From the NCBI RefSeq assembly GCF_017591425.1, contig NW_024467101.1, forward strand, positions 13,280,918-13,344,917: a stretch of 64,000 nt of DNA. Reading direction: 5' to 3'. The notes under the pieces are model-generated. The model worked only from the letters and a program-made list of their open reading frames with translations. It was not told where the DNA came from and made no database searches. Numbering within the stretch: position 1 is the stretch's first letter; every line of letters starts with the position of its first letter. Made by a program: the position numbers and the translations under genes. The DNA is from Ochotona curzoniae (Eukaryota; Chordata; Mammalia; Lagomorpha; Ochotonidae). This document shows positions 23,500-34,060 of this stretch, one piece after another.

Positions 23500-24700
23500 T
23501 CTTTTTTTTTTTTTTTTTCTTGCTTAAAGCACAGATTTCAGATCCTTATTCACAATCTGTGTCTTGTGTCGCGAGACTCTTAGCCTTTGACTCTTCCAGG
23601 AGGTTGCAGGAACTGCTGCAGTTTGCAGACCGCTGACCACATACACATCACAGCCCATCTCTGGTGAGAGCGGAAGGTAGGAAGAGGGCACTGTTTGGAG
23701 CTGGGACATTGTCACAATGATTCAGATGCTGGGAATGGTGGCTTGAAGGACAGAGAGGAATTTAAGTATTGGATGGGCTACTTCGATGTACACACCTGTG
23801 TGACTTCCTCAGTATCTTTCCTGGCACAGTTCTCCGGGCATGTTAGCTGCAATTGCTGCTATTGCTGAAGAGAGCTCCAGAGACGCTTGTCTTCACCACT
23901 TTGAGCAAATTATGTCAGTTCTCTGAACCTGTCCCATGCGCTACAGCAATGGCCACAACTCCTGCGTCAGAAGGTTGCTCCTAGACTGAACGGCAGTGAC
24001 TATAAAACAGCTCTCTGTGAGCAGGGGCTTGTGGCAGCTTTTGCATGTCTCTGGAGGCAGCAGCCTTGTCCTCCGGCTGAGCTGACGGTGACCTTGCCGA
24101 AGTGTGGGTATGCCGTCACCTGAAGGAGTTTAGGAGCTATCAGGAGCTGTACTTTCCACTGGAGGGTGTGTTTTTCCCACGCTGGGACAAACTGTTTCAC
24201 ACACCTGTGCATGGAGCTGGAGCAGCAGAAGGTCAAGGTACAAAAAATGCAGGGGTTTGGAGGACCTACCCCACTCTTCCCCAGGTCCACCTCTGCCTGC
24301 AGCTGTCTCGGGCAGTGTCCATAGACCTGTGGACCATCACAGCTAACATGTCTCTCTCCAAGTGGGCAAGGGGGCAGTAACAGCCAGACTGACCATTCCT
24401 CACAAAATCCTCCACTCTCCAGGTGCTCTGTTGAAGCCCCAGTGCCTGAGAATTTGACCAGGATGTCCTGGGGAAGGTGTCCCAGTGGCTACGTGAGGGC
24501 CAGAGAAGAAGGGAGACGGTAGCTGGGACTAAGTTTCCTCCTGAACTAAGTGACACTGATCTCTCTTTGTCCACAGGTGGTCTTCCTCTCTCCCAACCTG
24601 CAGATCCAGCTCACAGCCTGATCCTGCGGTGTGCTGCTGGGCTAACCACTTAACTCCCCTTAGCCCTCATCATCTCCTCTGTCAAAGACTATTTAGAAGT
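23500..24700. other. Intergenic stretch, no gene seen
   Basis: Mostly unique-looking sequence without splice-bounded frames or strong CpG content. Short open frames lack any family signature. Confidence 0.5.
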
Positions 24701-24706
24701 AGGTGT

Positions 24707-25050
24707 GGGCCCCAATGCAGTAGCCAAATGGCTAAAGTCCTCTCCTTGCACGTGCTGGGATCCCATATGGGCACCAGTTCGTATCTCAGCTGTTCCACTT
24801 CCCATCCAGTTCTCTGCTTGTGGCCTGGGAAAGCAATACAGGATGACGGCCCAGGGCCTTGGGGCCCTACACCAATGTGGGAGACCTGGAAGAAGCTCCT
24901 GGCTCCTGGCTTTGGATCAGCTCAGTTCCAGCCATTGCAGCTACTTGGGGAGTGAACCAGCAGATGAAAGATCTTTCTGTTTGTCTCTCCCTTTCTCTGC
25001 AAAACTGACTTTCCAATAAAAAATTAATAAGTCTTTAAAAAAAAAAAAAG
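24707..25050 (+). repeat. C-SINE, full length
   Basis: GTGGGCCCCAATGCAGTAGC head to AATAAGTCTTT plus an A-run. Flanked by AGAAGTAGG and AGAAGTAAG, a likely target-site duplication. Confidence 0.9.
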
Positions 25051-25351
25051 AAGTAAGTGGTGCCAGGTTCTGAGCATGGAAGCCAATGCAGAGTTAGCGC
25101 CCAGTCCATTGCCGGCAGCACCATCAGCTGTGCTGCAGCAGCTGCTGCTCCTCCCTTGCGCTACCCCGAGCCCCCACTCAGCAGCTGCCAGGAGCAGCAC
25201 CCGTTCTTCTGTCTTGTTTTCACTTGGAGGAAACCTATAGAAAAGGAGCTTGGCATTTTGTGAGCCAAATCTTCCTTTCGTTTGCCAGATTTATGCATTT
25301 TGAGGGGACTATGCATGAATCACGCATGGTTCTTGCATTAAAATAAACTTT

Positions 25352-26055
25352 TCAAGATTTGCCCACCCATTTTCATTGGAAAGGCAGATTTACACAGAGA
25401 AGAAGAGAAAGATCTTCTATCCTCTGGTTCACTCCCCACATGGCTACAATGATCAAAGCTGAGCCGATCCAAAGCCAGGAGCTTCTTCCGGGTCTCCCAC
25501 GCAAGGTGCAGAGTCCCAAGGCCTTTGGCAATCCTCTACTGCTTTCCCAGCTTAATGGGAGGTGGAGCAGCTGGGACATGAACCGGTGTACATATGGGAT
25601 CTTGGGAGTGCAAGGCAAGGAGTTACTCCTTGAGCCATCATGCCAAGCCCTAAAATAAACATGTTTAAACTCATTTTCCTGTGGACCTTGGGAACTGCCC
25701 GCATAGAGCCCTCTGCATGATGGAAATATTCTAAACTTACACAGTCCTTGGCCACATGTGCCTACAGAGCATTTGAAACATGGCTAGGCTGACTGAAAAA
25801 CTCCATGTTTGATGTTATCAACTTCCTTTAATTTCTACTGATTCACCTGAAAATTCCTGGAAACATTCCTGGAAAATTCCATCCAGGGCTCCTCTGTGGG
25901 TGGCAGGGACCCACGTTCTTGAGCCATCACCTGCTACTTCCCAGGATGCTCACATAGCAGCGAGCTGGAACTGGAAGCAGACCCAAGACTCAGACCAGGC
26001 TGTCTGGTATGGGGTGCAGGGGTCCCCAGCAGTGGCTTACCCCTTGCAGCAAAGT
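25352..26055 (-). repeat. Two antisense C-SINE copies
   Basis: About 25352-25652 (good copy) and 25878-26055 (old, recognisable from TTGAGCCATCACCTGCTACT). Confidence 0.7.
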
Positions 26056-26382
26056 CCACCCCCGTGTCCCTTAATTTTAATGAATTTAAGTAGTTGCATG
26101 TGTGTCTTGGTGGCCATCAGACAGCACAGATCTGAAAACCTCAGACCTTACAGAGAGAGGATTAGTGTGAAGCAAGCCCCGGACAAAGCAAGGACAGATT
26201 CAGGCGAACATGTCCCTTCCCTTCTCTGGGCCTCAGTTTCCCCACCTCAGGGTTGTTTTGACCTTCTCATTAGCTACAGGGCCTTGCCTGAGGCACCCCC
26301 TGGACTTGGAATGACACAGAGAAGCCCTTCCTAATGGATTGCTTCTTCCATGGCCCTGATTGCACCCTCCAAGGACAGGTAG

Positions 26383-26432
26383 GGAGTGCTGGGGTGCTGG
26401 GGTGCTGGGGTGCCAGGGTGCTGGGATGCTGA
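26383..26432 (+). repeat. Short minisatellite (GCTGGGGT)n
   Basis: Five to six imperfect tandem copies of GCTGGGGT/GCTGGGAT. Confidence 0.85.
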
Positions 26433-26579
26433 AACAGAGGTCACAGCCAGGAGATTTCTCTCTGCTTGCCTCTCTTTTTCTGCCTTGCAAATAAGTAATA
26501 TTGATCTGTTAATTTCGAAAAGCTTCAAGTTAAATATAATCCAGTATTTTGAGAAAGAAGATGATGAGAACTAAGGAAA

Positions 26580-26740
26580 CTCAAATGAACCATGGGCCTG
26601 AGTTAATAATCCTAGTATTGGTAATAATAATAATATATTAATATTGGTTCATTAATTACGAACGATGCTTCCTACCAATGTAAGATGTTAATAATACAAG
26701 AAACTGAATGGGGGAGAGGATGGAACTCTGAGCTCAGTAA
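26580..26740 (+). mobile_element. Old L1 3' fragment
   Basis: ATATTGGTTCATTAATTACG, then TACCAATGTAAGATGTTAAT and GGGGGAGAGGATGGAACTCT, resembling the 3' end of old L1 subfamilies. Confidence 0.6.
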
Positions 26741-26889
26741 AAACAAGTACACGAAGAGATAATTAAAACAAAAATGACAAACGTGGCCGTCCCCAGATCA
26801 GGATTGTTGGAGAGATCACCCTAGCACCCAACAAAAAAGGAGCAATTGCGGAGAGGTGATTCAGCTCTAAATGCTACACGGTGCAAGTG

Positions 26890-27215
26890 GGGGAGCCCCA
26901 ACTTGAAGCGCCGGGGACCAGAAGAACTTCCGGTTTAGGAAGCTTTCAGATTTATGAATATTTGCCTACATAGAATGAGATGTCTTGGAGACAGGATCCA
27001 AGTCGAAACACGAAATTCATCGATGTTCCGCATACATCTTGTGTATACAACACGAAGGTGATTGTGCACAGTATTTTTAGCACCCTCGTGCTTTTTCTGT
27101 GACGAGTCACACAAGGTCAAGTGTGGAATTTTCCACTTGTAGTCCCACGTCAGTGCTCAAACAAAGCCTGATTTTGGAACATTTCAGATTTTCAGGTGAG
27201 GGTCACTTGGTCTGT
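26890..27215. mobile_element. MER2-like Tigger DNA transposon remnant
   Basis: Retains GGGACCAGAAGAACTTCCGG, AATATTTGCCTACATAGAAT, CACGAAATTCATCGATG and, near the far end, GGAATTTTCCACTTGTAG followed by TTTTGGAACATTTCAGATTT. These match the non-autonomous MER2/Tigger1 sequence as I remember it. Terminal repeats are eroded and there is no transposase frame. Confidence 0.7.
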
Positions 27216-27629
27216 GCAGGAAGTATCCAGAACTGATAACAGGTCAGTAGCGGCCAGGGTGCGAGAGAGAGGGACTGCTGGTGGGTTTAAGGAAACTTCT
27301 GGAACTAATGGAAATGTTCTGGAACTGAAGGAAGTACTCATTGCACAAGACTGGGCAAGGACTAAGAGCCACTGAATCATTGACTTCAAAGTGATTAATG
27401 TCATGTTACCTGAAGTTCACCCAGGAAAATACTATATGGTCGTTCAGTATGACAGTTCTAAAAATCCTTTATTGTCCTTCAAGTCGGATCCAGGCCTCTG
27501 GAGTTCCAAAGTCCACGGTTTTTTTCATAATTCCACACCAGGAAACAAGGAAGGGAGTGATCCTGGTCTAGTAGGGAAGAATAAGCCATGTGCTTGGGAA
27601 TCAGACTCAAACTTGAACCACCCTGGCTC

Positions 27630-27760
27630 TGCCAGTGGCTAGCTGTGTGACCTCAGACAAGATCCCTCGCTTCTCCAAACCCGCTTCCTCATCGGCAAGG
27701 TGTGTGATGGATGGGACTGTGCCCAGCGTAGACATGGCGGCCGTAGCGGTGGTCATTCCT
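27630..27760 (+). repeat. MIR remnant
   Basis: AGTGGCTAGCTGTGTGACCT, then CCCGCTTCCTCATCGGCAAG. Confidence 0.8.
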
Positions 27761-27899
27761 AGACCCCATGTCCCGCTTGCCCAACAGGGCTGGCAGCTCT
27801 GCCCCTCCACACCGGAGTTGAGTCTCAAGTCGAGATTCTGGAATCTGGATGCTGGACTTTCTCCAACTGTCTGTACCACAATGTCAGGATACACTTAAA

Positions 27900-28072
27900 T
27901 AGCAGAATGATGGAGAATGATGGACTTAGGACTGTCTATGAAGGACTATACTACCATAATAATACAGGGGAAATCAGAGCAGGTGGGGAGGGGAGAAAGA
28001 AAAATCCCAGAGCCTATGGAATTGTATCATCAAATAATAAATTAATTATGTATTTAAAAAAAAGATTATGGG
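27900..28072 (+). mobile_element. Probable lagomorph L1 3' end
   Basis: GGAGGGGAGAAAGAAAAATC, then CCAGAGCCTATGGAATTGTA and an A/T-rich tail, resembling the 3'UTR of younger L1s. Family recalled from memory, so uncertain. Confidence 0.4.
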
Positions 28073-28235
28073 ATCTGCCAAGTGTAAAAATCTCCTTGAG
28101 CTCAAAGGGGCTGCACACATCCATGTCATTGTTTCCAGCCATCCGTCAAGGGTTATTCCTTCACAAACTCAAGGCCAACTCAGAGTGGGCTGAGGGCAAT
28201 ACAAACAGTCTTATCTCAGAGGCGCAGGCCACCGA

Positions 28236-28242
28236 CTATAAG
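28236..28242 (+). promoter_or_regulatory. PLA2G1B TATA-like box
   Basis: CTATAAG lies 38 bases upstream of the start codon (41 bp between box end and ATG start minus a few), which implies a very short 5'UTR. A GATA-type site (TTATCT) sits about 25 bp further upstream. Typical of an acinar-expressed gene with a focused start. Confidence 0.6.
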
Positions 28243-28279
28243 AAACGCAGTCACTGGTCTCTTCAGCTTTGACTTCAAG

Positions 28280-28313
28280 ATGAAATTCCTTGTCCTGGCT
28301 GCTCTGCTCACAG
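28280..28313 (+). CDS. PLA2G1B: PLA2G1B exon 1, signal peptide
   Basis: [11 protein letters not shown] plus one base. Start context TCAAGATGA, donor GTAAGC. Confidence 0.95.
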
Positions 28314-31300
28314 GTAAGCACCCTGCCCCACCCCCAAACCCCGCGCCCCTGAGTGTGTGCTGGGGTCTTCTTCTCCTAGGATAGCACCCCCATAGCCCTG
28401 GCCCATAGGCGGGCTGCACCTGAAGTCTCAATTCCAGGTCCCCTCTAGGGAACTCTTGTGTTGGGGTTCTCTTCCCTTAGATGCCCACACATTCTGAATT
28501 CTGATAACCCCACACAGAAAGGTCTGCCCATCTTAAGCAGGTGCCACTGCTCTACCTCCCCACCATACCTCCCCGGTGCCATGCTTGACCTTCCGGCATG
28601 CACCTTGCCTGGAATTCTTACCTTGCTGCGTCCTTTATTCTTTCCTTTTTCACTTGCCGCAAAACCCAAAGCCCCATACACAGGAACAGTGCTTCTGGTA
28701 CCGCCTGTTGGATGGATTCATGGGGAATTAGACACCCTGGGATTCTAACCCACCTCTTTCAGCACCCATCCTTCAACTATGCATGCAACATCTGTGGAGA
28801 GCTCTGGAGTACCAAGCTCTGGCTTTGAGGCTCAGGTCTCTGAGAGGAACAAGGCATTCTCAGTTTCTTTCTCTATTTCTCGCCATATACACCAGGTCTA
28901 GCCTCTGTAGACCTGGCCGGATGAGAGAGAGAGGAGGGCAGAAGCGTCCAGAGAGCAGCCAGGGCAGGTTGGCCACTCCTCTCCGAGTAGTCTTGAGGCC
29001 CCTGCTACATGCAGCTGCTGTCGGCTGCCCTGGTGGAGGCCTCTCATGGGCAAGAGGGACCAAAGGCAGCTCTGCCCCTAGTCCAGCCAGGGATGCAGGC
29101 ACAAGAACTGGGCACAGTGTGTCCAGTGGATGGAAGAAAAGACAAGGGGCTGTGTCAGTCCCAGAGGCTGCTGAGCCACGACCCTGAAAGCCATTGGGTT
29201 CCCTCTTGTCTTGGGGCACCGGACCTCACGAGGGATGGCTCCATGCCACCGGCGGAAGGAATTCTGCTCCCCGGGCCTGCTGAACTCAACCTTGGGTAAA
29301 CACTTAGCCAGCAGCAGGACTGGCCTGCTCAGTCAACAGGCATGTGTTGATCACCGACTGTGTGTCAGGCCCTTTCTTTACTTCATTGATGATTTCATTC
29401 ATTCAACTTGCCAGGTGTTTATCAAGCACCTACTCTGGTCTAGGAACTTTCTTTTCTTTTTGAAGATTTACTTTTAGTTGAAAGTCATAACAGAGAGAGA
29501 GAGAGAGAGAGAGATCTTCCATCTACTGGTTCACTTCCCAAATAGCCACAATAGCCAGAGTTAGGCAGGTCTGAAGCCAGGAGCCAGGAGCTTCCTCCAG
29601 GTCTCCCACATGGATGCAGGGTCCTAAGGATTTGAGCTATCCTCTGCTGCTTTCCCAGGCTATAAGCAAGGAAGCCCATTGGAAGTAGAGCAGCTGGGAC
29701 TAGAATGGCCTCCATCTATTTGGAATGACAGTGATGCAAGACATAGGGTTAGCCTGTTGAGCCACCAGAAAGTTTTCTTTTTCTTTTTTTTTTTAATTTA
29801 AAGATTTTATTATTATTTTTTTCATTGGAAAGGCGGATATACAGAGAGGAGAGACAGAGAGGAAGATGATTCACTCCCCAAGTGAGCGCAACGGCCGATG
29901 CTATGCCGATCCGAAGCCAGGAGCCTCTTCCGGGTCTCCCACGCGGGTGCAGGGTCCCAAAGCTTTGGGCTGTCCTCGACTGCTTTCCCGGGCCACAGGC
30001 AGGGAGCTGGAAGGGAAGCGGGGCTGCCGGGATTAGAACCGGCGCCCATATGGGATCCCGGGTGTGCAAGGCGAGGACTTTAACCACTTGCGCCACCGCG
30101 CCGGGCCCAGAAAGTTTTCTTAAAAACAACAACAAAAACAAAAAATACATACTCAGATATATTCTGAGACCTAGGCCTGCTTCAAGGAGGCAACCGGTCT
30201 GGTCAAGGCAAGCAGAGGGGGCAGGCGAGGGGAGCTCCAGGGCGCAGGGCAGAGGACCAGCCAGGGTTCAAGTGACTCAACCGTATCCTCCCACAGTCGG
30301 TGCCGCCGACAGCGGCGTGGCGCCTCGAAACCTGTTGCAGTTTCGTGGCATGATCCAGTGCACGATCCCTGGGAGCTCCCCCTACTTGGAGTTCAACGGC
30401 TACGGCTGCTACTGCGGTCTGGGCGGCTCAGGCACTCCTGTGGATCAACTGGACAGGTGAGTTGACACACCTGCCGGGAAAACGCGGGTGTTGGGCGGGA
30501 TGGAGTGGGGAACGGACGCCAGCCCGGGAGCTCTTGAAGCAGAGAGAGGGGACTTGCATTTTTGCTAAGGGTGACGGGTTTTCATCCCGCTGGAGAGTTC
30601 TAAGGCAATCCTTAGAACGCGAAGGTTGTCAACTAGCTAGTGGAACGATGCTGCCCTCTAGCGTCGGATCGACCAAACTACAAGTCGAAAATATTCAGGA
30701 AGAAAAAATGTCCGGAACTTTTTCCCCGTGTGTTTTCCTCCTCAACAAAACAGTATAGCGATCATCAACGTAGTATTTGGATTATATAAGGACTTATAAG
30801 TCATCTGGACATGACTTGAGGTATATAACAGAAGGATCTGCCTAGTTCATATGCAGGTGCCCCACAACTTAGGAACTAGAAGGTTTTGGTCTTCCTGAGA
30901 AGTCTTGGAACCATCTCCCAGGTGACAGCTATACATGGGCTGTCTGCATTCCTGCGACCACGTTAAGATTCCTTTCAATACGCCTGGGATAAAAAGGCTG
31001 GCATCTTTTTCCATTGGGATGACTGTTTTTTCCTGGTACATCTGGCCTGGGTTCCTGTCCAACTGCTCATCAGAAGGCCAAAGTAAACAGGGGCTGCCCA
31101 GCTGCCCTGTGCGTGCCCTCTGCCTCAGTTCTCTCTTCTCTGCAGGTGCTGCCAGACGCATGATAACTGCTACTCCGAAGCCCTGAAGCTGAGCAACTGC
31201 AAACCCATTTTGGACAACCCCTACACCAATTCTTACTCCTACACGTGTTCCGGCACCACGGTCACATGCAGCAGTAGGTTTTCCAGCTCCCCGCCCAGCA

Positions 31301-32189
31301 GACGGTCCAGCAGGTCCCCGCAGGCCACCTCCTGATGTCAGCTCTTATAACAACCTCTGGGATAGGTGCTATCATTATCCTCAAGCCAGAGAGGAGGAAA
31401 CAGACTTGGGACACTAAGCTATTGGCCCCAAGTTCTGCAGCTCCTAAGCAGTGACGTCTGCCTTTTGAACACAGGTCCATAGGGTTGAAAGGTTATTGCT
31501 CTTAACTTCCATGGCATGCTACTTAAAACAAAAACAAACAAACAAAACAGAGCTACCATTTATTAGACTCTGATTACAAGCTAGGAGTCCGGAGTAGGTT
31601 TTTAGCTTTTGTTTTGTTTTTGCATTGTTTACTTGAAAAACAAGGTGACACGGAGACAGTGATCTTCCACCCATTGGTTCACTCCTCAAACAGCTGCAAC
31701 AGCTGCAGCTGGGCCAGGCCGAAGCCAAGAGCCTGAAATGCTACTTCTGGTTTTCCAGAGTGGGTGGCAGGGACACAAGCCCTTGGGCCATCTTCCACGG
31801 CTTTCCTAGGCCCATCAGCAGGGAGTTGGATCAGAAGCAGAGCAGCCAGGACTCGAACTAGCTGCCCTGACAGGGAATACAGGCATCAGACAGCAGCTTC
31901 AGCAGCTGCATCACCATACCGGCCCCTGCTGTATTTTCATTTGCTTTAACTTACCGGTCCTGAATTTGCATTGAGGGAGTGGCCCCCAGCTTATTCCAAC
32001 ACATTCTCCCTGTCCCTGGATTGCAGAAAGCAGGGCCCATATGGCTCAGCCACATCTTCTTCTTCTCCTCCAGGCTCAAACAATGCATGTGAGGCCTTCA
32101 TCTGTAACTGCGACCGCAATGCTGCCATCTGCTTTTCCAAGGCGCCATACAACGATAAATACAAGAACTGGAGTAACAAAAACTGCTAG
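28280..32189 (+). CDS. PLA2G1B: Phospholipase A2 group IB (pancreatic), four exons, 145 aa
   Basis: Secreted Ca2+-dependent enzyme that hydrolyses the sn-2 ester of phospholipids in the gut lumen; made as a zymogen and activated by trypsin. Four exons with matched phases give 145 codons plus TAG. The parts are a signal peptide [15 protein letters not shown], activation peptide DSGVAPR, and a 123-residue mature enzyme. Standard positions fall exactly: Tyr28, Gly30, Gly32 and Asp49 bind calcium, and His48/Asp99 form the dyad ([17 protein letters not shown]). The pancreatic loop begins at KPILDN (62-67). Fourteen cysteines, ending in C-terminal Cys123, allow the usual seven disulfides. Odd points: mature Trp3 is Leu (NLLQFR), and the protein ends at Cys123, three residues shorter than human by my alignment. 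It looks functional, not a pseudogene. Confidence 0.97.
29323..29440 (+). repeat. Ancient repeat fragment (L2/MIR age)
   Basis: CAACAGGCATGTGTTGATCA, then CATTCATTCAACTTGCCAGG and TATCAAGCACCTACTCTGG, in PLA2G1B intron 1. Confidence 0.5.
29458..29763 (-). repeat. C-SINE copy with (AG)n tract
   Basis: Antisense copy in PLA2G1B intron 1; (AG)n at 29491-29514 in its tail-proximal part. Head eroded near TTGAGCCACC. Confidence 0.8.
29780..30108 (-). repeat. C-SINE, young copy with intact target-site duplication
   Basis: Antisense copy ending GCCACCGCGCCGGGCCC; duplicated target AGAAAGTTTTCTT at 29767-29779 and 30109-30121. Nearly identical to the copy at 13662-13974, but with its own internal deletion (GAAGAT joined to GATTCACTCC). 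Confidence 0.95.
30297..30456 (+). CDS. PLA2G1B: PLA2G1B exon 2, propeptide and Ca2+ loop
   Basis: Acceptor CTCCCACAG, donor GTGAGT. Encodes [11 protein letters not shown], then [10 protein letters not shown] and the calcium loop YGCYCGLGG, ending at DQLDR. Contains the Leu3 codon TTG. Confidence 0.96.
31146..31273 (+). CDS. PLA2G1B: PLA2G1B exon 3, catalytic His48-Asp49 helix
   Basis: Acceptor CTCTGCAG, donor GTAGGT. Encodes [18 protein letters not shown], the pancreatic loop and [14 protein letters not shown]. Confidence 0.96.
31335..31465 (-). repeat. MIR remnant
   Basis: GGTGCTATCATTATCCTCAA, then GAGGAGGAAACAGACTTGGG, in PLA2G1B intron 3. Confidence 0.65.
31600..31925 (-). repeat. C-SINE, older copy
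   Basis: Antisense copy in PLA2G1B intron 3, from TTACTTGAAAAACAAGGTGA to CATCACCATACCGGCCCC. Confidence 0.8.
32074..32189 (+). CDS. PLA2G1B: PLA2G1B exon 4, Asp99 helix and C-terminus
   Basis: Acceptor CTCCTCCAG. Encodes [20 protein letters not shown] and [18 protein letters not shown], stop TAG at 32187-32189. Confidence 0.96.
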
Positions 32190-32233
32190 GAGTGCCTGCC
32201 TCGCCAACACCTTCACCTTACATTGTGCCTTCT

Positions 32234-32239
32234 AATAAA
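32234..32239 (+). terminator. PLA2G1B: PLA2G1B poly(A) signal AATAAA
   Basis: Canonical hexamer 45 nt after the stop codon, giving a very short 3'UTR. Cleavage probably near 32255. Confidence 0.85.
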
Positions 32240-32574
32240 CCAGCTCATTGCAAGACCTCGTGCCGGGAGATGGCTTTCTTCTCTGTTAAAGCTGACTAGG
32301 TCTCTGTCCCACCTTTAGGGAACAGCATTCCTCCCGGCCTTGGAAGTGGAACCACCAGGATTCAAGCACTCCAAACCTGGATAATGGCTCACCATAACAA
32401 CTTAGTGATGGTCTCCACTCTGTCAGGACTGTGTGTCTGTGAATCCTACGTGCACGACCCTTTGAGGGATCGGTCATAGTAGAAAACCTTACTGTTCTAA
32501 TCTCAAGTCCCTGGCCCAATGATACCATCTCCTGAGCAGAAGAGGAAGGAGTTGAACATACAGTCTTATTTATA

Positions 32575-32945
32575 ACGAATGACTCAGACAGATCTGCCAC
32601 CTGCTAATTCACTTCTCAAATGCCTGTCGCAGTTGGAACTAAGCCAGGCTCAAGACAGGAGATGGGAATTCCAACCAGTGCTACCAGTGGGTGGCCCAAG
32701 CACTCAAATCATGTCTGCCAGATCAGAAGCAGAGTAGCTGGGATCTGAAACAGCAAGGCAGGCACTTGAAGTAGCAGCTTAATCCATTGTTCCCTAGCAG
32801 TCACCCTGGGACACACACTCTTAACCGCCTGAAAGAGTGAAGGGAAAGACAAATCTCCCATATGCCTCAAAAGCTGCAACTGGGACCACATGGGATGCCC
32901 GCTTCCCAGATAGTGGCTTAACTGGCTATGCCACAATGCCAGCCA
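32575..32945 (-). repeat. Decayed C-SINE fragments
   Basis: Two partial antisense copies (about 32575-32790 and 32815-32945). The second has lost most of its middle, joining AGCTGCAACTGGGACCACAT to the head. Confidence 0.6.
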
Positions 32946-33214
32946 GGACTATATACCCTCCCTGTTTGAATGAAAGAAAAGTAGTCTTTTAGGAAATCAG
33001 TGCTTCTACTCACAACCCACTTATCTTTATAGATGAAAAAAAAAATGAGAGAAAATAAGAATCAGGTTCGAAAGGCTATAGCTGGGACCTACAGATATTC
33101 CCATTATCCCAAGGGTTTGGCAAAGAACAAATCGCTTTAGCAATACTTTAGTTTGCAAGGGCTGGCACTCCTCAGGGGAAGTGGGTTAGGGAAAGTGCAA
33201 AGCAAAGGCTCAAG

Positions 33215-33506
33215 TTTTTTATGTAAGACTTCTTATTGGAAAAGCGGATATACACAGGAGATATACAGAGAAAGATCTTCCATCCGATGGTTCACTCCCT
33301 AAGTGGCTGCAACAGCCAGATCCAAAGCCAGCAGCGAGGAGCTTCTTCAGACGCTCCGATGTGGGTGCAGGGTCCCTAGGCTTTGGGCTGTCCTTTACTG
33401 CTTTCCCAGGCCACAAGCAGGGAGCTGGACACGAATGAGCGCCCATATGTGATCCCAGCAGGTGCAAGACGAGGATTTAGCTACTCGGCTATCTCGTCGG
33501 GCCCAG
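33215..33506 (-). repeat. C-SINE copy
   Basis: From ATTGGAAAAGCGGATATACA to CTATCTCGTCGGGCCC. Ends about 170 bp before the CpG-rich block. Confidence 0.85.
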
Positions 33507-33669
33507 GTTAAGGTGATTTAAGCGAATAAAAAAACCTAACCCGGCTGAGGGCCTTGTGAACACGGATCACATCCTATCAGCTTCAGTATTTTCATCGCGC
33601 CTTAACACACGACTCACGCTCCTTAAAAAAATGTCTAAAGTGCGGGTTGACGTAGCAAAAAAGGAAAAA

Positions 33670-34060
33670 AAAAAACAAACACGTGGCTGTATTTACATTC
33701 CCTGTCACGTGACTCTGGGAGCCCAATTCCGTTCCTCAATGCAACCCACGGCGGGAGGGGTTTCAAGGTAGGCTATGTGATTGGGTAGTATACGAGCACG
33801 TGACACCCAAGCGCTCTTTTCTATTGGTGAGTAGCAGCCCAGCCTGGAGGCCTAACCCCACCCACCTCCGCGACCAGCCGGCAGACCCCGCCCCTCTGGC
33901 GCCCGCTGGCTTCCGAGTCTGCGCAGGCGCAGCGGCTGCTCCCGGTGGCTCCCGCTTGGCGTCTTCCTCAGGTGTCCGCGGCTGCGAGCGCGGGTGCCAG
34001 GCTCCCGGGGCGTTGTTCTTCCCTGAGCGGGAATCCGGCAGGACGGGGTATGAAAAAAGA
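33670..34060. promoter_or_regulatory. Orphan CpG-rich promoter-like block between PLA2G1B and SIRT4
   Basis: About 400 bp of CpG-dense, repeat-free sequence. Motifs in order: CACGTG (33679-33684), the palindrome GTCACGTGAC (33703-33712), CCAAT (33723-33727), ATTGG (33780-33784), GCACGTGAC (33796-33804), ATTGG (33823-33827), CCCCGCCCC (33886-33894) and an NRF1-like CTGCGCAGGCGCAG (33919-33932). This is the composition of a TATA-less housekeeping promoter, with USF/TFE-type E-boxes. PLA2G1B ends 1.4 kb upstream and SIRT4 ends 7.4 kb downstream pointing toward it, so neither start explains it. Transcription direction is unknown; the motif order suits a + strand start near 33940. I do not recognise a gene downstream. 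Confidence 0.55.
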
